This document shows, one piece after another, positions 58,336-64,000 of a DNA stretch of 64,000 bases. The translations under genes and the position numbers were made by a program. Source of the DNA: Paragyromitra xinjiangensis (lineage: Eukaryota; Ascomycota; Pezizomycetes; Pezizales; Discinaceae). Location of the stretch: the NCBI GenBank assembly GCA_038503065.1, contig JBCAMK010000022.1:1-64000 (forward strand), in the 5' to 3' direction. The notes beneath the pieces are model-generated. The model was not told the origin of the DNA. It did no database searches and saw only the letters and a list, made by a program, of their open reading frames with translations. Within the stretch, counting starts at the first letter, position 1; the number at the start of each line of letters is the position of its first letter.

Positions 58336-60854
58336 TTCGCGTTTTTTTCGTTCCAAGTCTCGATTGTGCGGGAATATCTCGATATGTGGTAGTAAAATTC
58401 GCGTGGCACTTTTTGGGTAAAGGTTGTTGTGAGGGCCGGACAGGCTCTCAGTTTAGCCAGACGGTGGGGAAACGGTCTCAGTTTCGGTGTGTCGACAGTA
58501 TTTTCGAATCAGGGGAGTAATTTACTGAGAGCTGTTGCCAATTGAAGCACGGGTTGCCGGCAGTCGATTATTACGTTCCCGATCTTCGGCTCGATATCAC
58601 TCCATTCAGGATGCCCGTACCGAGGGTTGCTATAGGGAAGCTTTTTGTTCCTAGTCCGGTTCAACGCAGGTCTGCTGGACCCCTGGGAGCTAATCTACAA
58701 AGTAAGATTTTTTATTAGCTAAAGTTCTGACCCCACTTTGTATGAGTACTTATACTTAGTAGACTCGGGAAGGGTATGTTCCTTACCTGAAGTATTGTTG
58801 CAAAACCCAAGATCTTGCTGGGAAAAAGTGAAAACCTGATGCCGGATGACTGAAAGTAACTGTCCTCGCTTGAGTTTGAAGAGGCTAATCATGGGGAAAA
58901 TATAGGATTTATACAGCAGCTACTTCTGGTGTGTAGACGGAACAGTTCATGCGCTTACGCGCAGGCTAGGTCAAGTAAAACCTGATTTACCTTGAAAATT
59001 AGCCATATGTATGCACTGCTTGTGCTTCTACGCAGCAGCCACATGGAACTGAACCTACTTAAAACACTAAGTTCTGAACTCAGAGGCCTAGGCCCTGGAA
59101 GTAAGGCTTTATCTATGTTACGGCCGTAGTCACCTAGGGCATGAAAAGCAAGTAAGGTACGATTTCAAGTCGTATATACGGTTTTTATCTCTTCAGTTCC
59201 TAGACCTAGCTAGGGACTTCCCGCTAAAATCTCATCTTTACTCCAGCCTTCGCAGCATGATAAGATTCAAAGCTTCTACCAGAACCCGCCTCAAAAGATA
59301 CGACAACGAGCAACTGACCCATGAGCCAAAAGTAAGCTGAGAGATCCCGTAACTTAGTTTACACCGACATCAATTAAAGGCCATATCTCAGCCCTCGCCT
59401 AGAGCACTTCCCGATTCTGTATACCGCTACACCCGCCCCCACAAACAGCACTATTCTAAATGGGAGAAGCCAGACGGTCTGCGCAAGGAGGGGTTACCAA
59501 CGGCTAAATGTGTTATGAGATAAGAGAACCAAGAACTTAGCATTGAAAAAGTAAGCACCACATTGGTTCTATCCTATATCATAATCACCACAAGGCCAGA
59601 AGAAATATTCCCTCCGCAATGGATGCGCATGCGCATGAAACGTGTCGACCACCTACACAGCTTAGAAATGGTTACCACTGTTGAGTTGCCCAATCAGCAT
59701 CTTCCGTCGGCTATCCCGACCGTCACAAACAAATCATTCACGGCAGAGCGCCAAGATTGCTAAAATGCACACGCTTTTTTGCGCCTCCCCGGCAGGTGCT
59801 CACAACAATTCGGCCCCTCAATCTACCTACTTTGAAACCTACTTTATTATAGTGACGTTCCTTGGCATTAGGAAAATAGAAAGAAATTTTACATCTCTAT
59901 AGGAGATAGACATGACGAATAGAGTAAAAAATGACGAGAAAGAAATACTTAGAGAGATAACTGCAACATGCTCAACCCGAAGGAAAATAAACATCTTGGT
60001 ATGACTCGAGTTAGGATTTTGTTTTCTTCCTTAGATTACATATCATAAACAAGAAAAAGCCATATGCCACCTATTAATAAGCACTAATCAGACCAAGTAT
60101 CTGATTTTAATAGTGGCTGCCTAAGCTTTGTGTCACAAAACAACAAACCTATTACGATGTACCGCAGGTGAATAAAAAAAGGCACTCTGCAGAGCGCCCC
60201 TATCTATTGAATTTTTTCCCCGCATGCAACTGACCGATAGAAAAAAACTGTGCCTTTTGTAATTGTGGCAAACCCCTAGCGAGTGAGACTAGCCGATAGC
60301 ATTTACTCGTATTCTCATGACGTTTCCAAGCGGGCTGCCTCTAAGTCCTATATAAAATAGCCATATCTGGGACGGTTTTTCTAGTAAACGGACCTGGCCC
60401 GTTCGAATTCTAATAACTTCATGAGATCCCAAGAGTACGAGCGGAAACAACCAAATTCCTCGCTAATGAAATCTTCACGAATTTTAAACTTCAAATAGAT
60501 CTTCAAACCGTATACTAAAATAGGAGGTTTAACAACAAAATATGTAGTCTCGTCGCAAATTGCCATCCGCTCAACACGTCCAGGTCCTCGAAGTATATAG
60601 TCACAAGGAGTCACTCGGGCTTGTGTTGGTTAGTAATCTACAACTTGGCAGTTGAGTTCTGATGACTAAGCGCGTGGCCTTATACACTTACGGCTAGCGT
60701 ATACGGCCGCGAGCACTCGATGCCGTTATACATAGTACAATCGTCCTATAAAGATATGAAATTTAAGTAATCCCACACCCTCACAGAGCAATTATTCTTA
60801 TATAAAAAAGCCCACTGTACCTAAGATAACACTTGCCGGGGCCGGATTAACGCA
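58336..60854. other. Gene-poor interval
   Basis: About 2.5 kb without a supportable gene. Frames at 59563-59902 and 60381-60614 lack domains. Apparently degenerate intergenic DNA. Confidence 0.4.
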
Positions 60855-60856
60855 TA

Positions 60857-61252
60857 ACGTATTATACCGTGTACCCGATCACCACTGTGTAACCGATCAC
60901 AGAAATATTAAAAATAAAAATGACACTTATAATAACCTAGAACCCTCCCTCTACCTGTTTCTCTCACTGCGTAGTGCTGGGTCTTTCTAGATATATCTAG
61001 ATAGCCATCAGAGGCTTCAGAATGAATTTCATCCATTTCGTTCTATATCCAAGTCAACAGTACTAGAAAGCAAAACTGCTGCCTCATCACAACCTGAAGC
61101 GTGGCTTTTTAGAAACCCGCCACATCTAGTTGATTTTGTACTTTTGTTAAGGCCCGTTGATGACTGAAGCATCAAAAATTATGGTCTGAAGCAGTTCTGG
61201 GCTTGGACCTGATCGGTTACACGATGATGATCGGGTACACGGTATAATACGT
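60857..61252. mobile_element. 396-bp MITE of Fot1/pogo type
   Basis: Terminal inverted repeats of about 43 bp begin ACGTATTATACCGTGTACCC and continue GATCA...GTAACCGATCA, with about three mismatches between ends. Both ends are flanked by TA (60855-60856 and 61253-61254). The ACGTA start and TA duplication are typical of fungal Fot1-like elements. The interior has no transposase frame, so it is a deletion derivative or MITE. Confidence 0.8.
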
Positions 61253-61254
61253 TA

Positions 61255-62187
61255 CCCTTATAAGGTGAGTATTCTTATTACCGAACCTTTACGGTGATAG
61301 TACCGTAACATTTATTAATTTGAATCATACCCTCATTAACCCCTGGATGCAAGAACATCGCATGCAACAAAAGCTATGGTGTGAACAAAACCCATCGATG
61401 CTATTAACAACTTCCGCACTTTCCATAAAACTAATAACGATGGGCTGCTAATCCAGCTGCAGCCCACATCCATCCTTAGTGCAGAAAACAAGACGGGAAA
61501 CTGAAGTATGCTGACCAAAATCCTGGTCTTGGAATGCTGGGCATGACAAATAATTCCTTAATCCAATTTCTCTTCTTTACAGCGAAAGGCTCAACGATAA
61601 CTTTTTGATAGCCACAGCGATTCTAAGTCTAGAATGTTCATTTAGTGAAAGCGTCCAACCAGGGTGGTCGCAACGTGTAATGACTCATGCAGCATTGGCC
61701 GATCAGGAAAAACCCTATCTCTTACCAACTGCACCTGTAATGGGTAACCCTAACCCTAAATGTGGCAGCTGCGATGTGTGTACCTGCAGCCTGTGTGAAT
61801 TGTTAATGAGCTCACCCAAGATCACCAAATCAAACCATTTCACGTTTTGATCGCGTATGAAACATTCAATACATATCGCTCCGATGCGATCTCGGATGTA
61901 GAATTGCACTAAGAAGTGAAAATATGGTTTTTCACAGCCTCCTGTAAGCGCCCGGGTTTATGGTTCTTGGAGCGCCTGCAGGACAAGTTGGCACAATAGG
62001 ACTAGGCACCAGCATTGTGGCTTGGAGATGCGGGTTGAAAGCGTCGCACAAGCGAATCTGTGTAACTCGGCTTTGTCCTACACAATTCTAAACATCCACA
62101 CCCACCCCCAGCTATAAGAGAACAAAAGGGTCAATCTCCCCCTCGCTCTCAAGCAAAGGACAATACCCTCACATATACTCATCAATC
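61255..62187. other. Upstream region of the DUF7514 gene
   Basis: About 930 bp. Contains AACCCTAACCCTAAA (two TTAGGG-type units) near 61745-61759 and a TATA-like ctataagag at about 62112, some 75 bp before the ATG, followed by a CA/CT-rich leader. No other gene seen. Confidence 0.4.
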
Positions 62188-64000
62188 ATGGCATACAACT
62201 ACCCCAACCCGCAGAGCCCAGTGCAGCAGAGCAACCCCTGGGGCCAGCCTACTCCCCCAATATCGCCCTACTCAAACGGGCAACCCTACCCCGCAGCTCC
62301 AACCCCTACTATCGATGCCGCCGCCTTAAATTCGCAACTGCAGCCCGCCTACCAATCGCCGCAGTTCGCGCCGCCGCCTCCTCCCCCGCCGAAGGCTGGA
62401 AACGGGAGTGTACTAAAGGCGTTTAATTTCTTTTCTACAAAGCCTTCATATATCCCACAGGTCAACACTGGGGAAAGCTCGCTTTCGAGTCCTACTCATA
62501 ATAGCTATATCGCTCCAGGGCAACAACAGTATGGTACTGTCAGTATTCAGCCGACTGGGACGCCACAGCCTTCCCCGCTGACGCCGCTGCCTTATAATCA
62601 AACACATACACCGGCTCCACTCTCGCCAGGCCATCCTTACAATCCACAGGCGCTTGCAGGGCAGCCCGGGAGTGTACCCGTATATCAGAATCCTGGAACT
62701 GCAAGCCCAGCACCGCTTCAGCAGCAGCAGCAACCCCATCAGCAGCAAAATCAGCAGCCGCAATATCAGCAGCCGCAACAACCTCAGCCGCATCAACAAT
62801 ATCAGCCGCATCAACAGCCGCATCAACAGTTCCAACAACCTCAACAGCCCCAACCGGAAAAGCCGCACCAGCAACCACAGCCGCAACAACCACAGCCACA
62901 CTATCAACAACCTATACAAAATACTTCACACTCTCCCTCTCAAGCATCAGGAGCCCCACCACCTGCCTATGTACCCAATCCCAGCGTCTCCGTATGGCCA
63001 GAGAAACCCACCATGCAGTCAGTCCAAGCTACAGCTCCAGTAGCTCCAGCAGCTCCAACGCCAGCACCGAACCATCAAGCCTCACATCAAGTAAACGCAC
63101 AACAAGGACAAGGAGCGATCGATAACACGAAATATTGGACAGCATTAGTTCAGGAGGGCAAGATCCCACTTGCACCAAAGGCACAGCTACGAAGTCTTTT
63201 CCGGGGAATCGCTGCCTGTATCGTAAGTCTTCGTTCTCACAAAATTCCCAACTCTCAATACTAACATCTAAAAACAGAACAAAGAATGTACCCTCGACAA
63301 AACCCCCCAATGCGTACTATCCCCCGCAAAAATGTCCATGTACTACGGCATGCAATCTGGCTACAACTCCCGCGAATCCCGTACTTCCCCCTCCTCCTTC
63401 CTCACACAAAACTAACTAACCACCCTAGAACTCTTCTCCCGCGCTCAAACCGCCCCCAGCACCCTCCTCACCCTCTACGCCCGCCTCGAAGTCGAACACG
63501 TCCTCATCCCCTCCAACCCCGGTGACGGCAAACGCAAACCCCACTCACCCGCTCTCACAGTCACAGGCTTTGAACACTGGCTCCTCTTAAATGTCCTCCT
63601 CAACCCCGAGGCAGAGTACCAGCGGATCTTAAAGTTTATCTCTGCGGCTGGTCGTCAGATCATCGATGATCAGGGTCATTCGATCCCAGCAAATGGGTTC
63701 CCGAGGGAGGCGCTGCCTCAGGGACCTGATGCGTTTGTGGTGAAGCGTTATGGGGGGTATATGGAGGAGGCGCTGGCAAGCACGGGTAAGGTAGCGAGAG
63801 AGGAGGAGTTAGCGGAGGAGGAAGGACTGAGGAAAGAGATTGAGACGTTGAAGAAGAGGTTATTTGAGAATAAAGGAGAGATGGAGAAACGTGATAGTGA
63901 GCTGAAGAAGCGTGATGATGAGTTGAGGAAGAGCAATAGCGAGTTGGAGAAGAGTAATGCCGAGTTAGGAAGGGTGACGCAGATGCTAGCGAAAGCTACG
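62188..64000 (+). CDS. DUF7514-type protein, Gln/Pro-rich (3' partial)
   Basis: Exons 62188-63222, 63278-63380 and 63429 onward; no stop before the window ends. The first ~300 residues are disordered Pro/Gln-rich sequence with QPQQP/HQQP repeats. The ordered domain starts at NTKYWTALVQEGKIPLAP and continues through splices as RSLFRGIAACINKECTLD, then VLSPAKMSMYYGMQSG, then QLFSRAQTAPSTLLTLYARL and LTVTGFEHWLLLNVLLNPEA, matching the fungal DUF7514 layout. A coiled coil follows (KRDSELKKRDDELRKSNSEL). The second intron (48 nt, CTAAC branch) is a multiple of three and contains a TAA, so it must be removed. Function unknown. Confidence 0.75.

Noticed and set aside
62446..62919. Minus-strand Leu/Val/Ala-rich frames over the Gln/Pro region
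   Set aside because: Antisense reading of CAG/CAA-rich coding repeats; no start context or homology.

Overview
The window is a chromosome (or contig) end from a filamentous ascomycete fungus, probably Pezizomycotina. The evidence is short GT-AG introns (about 45-100 nt) with CTAAC/CTGAC-type branch sites, CT-rich and TATA-like leaders, and gene families typical of that group: F-box/DUF7600, DUF2235, SRPK-like kinase, APH-like kinase, L-amino-acid oxidase, aldos-2-ulose dehydratase, DUF7514 and a fungal multi-pass membrane family. I cannot place it to class with confidence. The first ~199 bases are an uninterrupted CCCTAAA array, i.e. a TTTAGGG heptamer telomere. That is unusual, because most filamentous ascomycetes carry TTAGGG.

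Layout. 0-9 kb: telomere, an F-box/ankyrin gene ending ~34 bp from the repeats, a three-exon small secreted protein gene, a DUF2235 (Tle1-like) hydrolase gene, a fold-back repeat and an APH-family kinase gene. 9-18 kb: an ~850 bp non-coding TIR element, a many-exon aldos-2-ulose dehydratase-like gene, a palindromic hairpin, a CT-rich leader and an extended SDR (epimerase-like) gene. 18-25 kb: a long F-box/DUF7600 gene, a 433 bp TIR element and an SRPK-like protein kinase gene. 25-37 kb: a tiny gene with a nonsense codon near its start, an L-amino-acid oxidase gene, a 5 kb gene-poor stretch with a ~300 bp hairpin, and a conserved Ser-rich protein gene. 37-48 kb: the most decayed part. It holds a two-exon protein with a ubiquitin-like tail, a Lys/Glu-repeat ORF, a multi-exon pseudogene whose first intron is swollen by a 71-bp minisatellite, a second pseudogene and one intact conserved single-exon gene. 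49-64 kb looks like ordinary chromosome: an alpha/beta hydrolase with a highly charged tail, an ~800 aa conserved protein, a membrane protein, a Fot1-like 396 bp MITE and the start of a DUF7514 gene that runs off the window.

There is no operon logic and no clear biosynthetic cluster. The genes are individually promoted accessory genes. Aldos-2-ulose dehydratase (sugar-derived antibiotic formation) and L-amino-acid oxidase (peroxide production) could both serve chemical antagonism, but the sequence does not link them. The most distinctive features are the heptamer telomere with a gene pressed against it, at least six different short inverted-repeat elements, and two decaying genes. Several premature stops sit where C-to-T change of a Gln codon would explain them, which is a RIP-like pattern. 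Exon borders below were read by eye from GT/AG signals and frame continuity.
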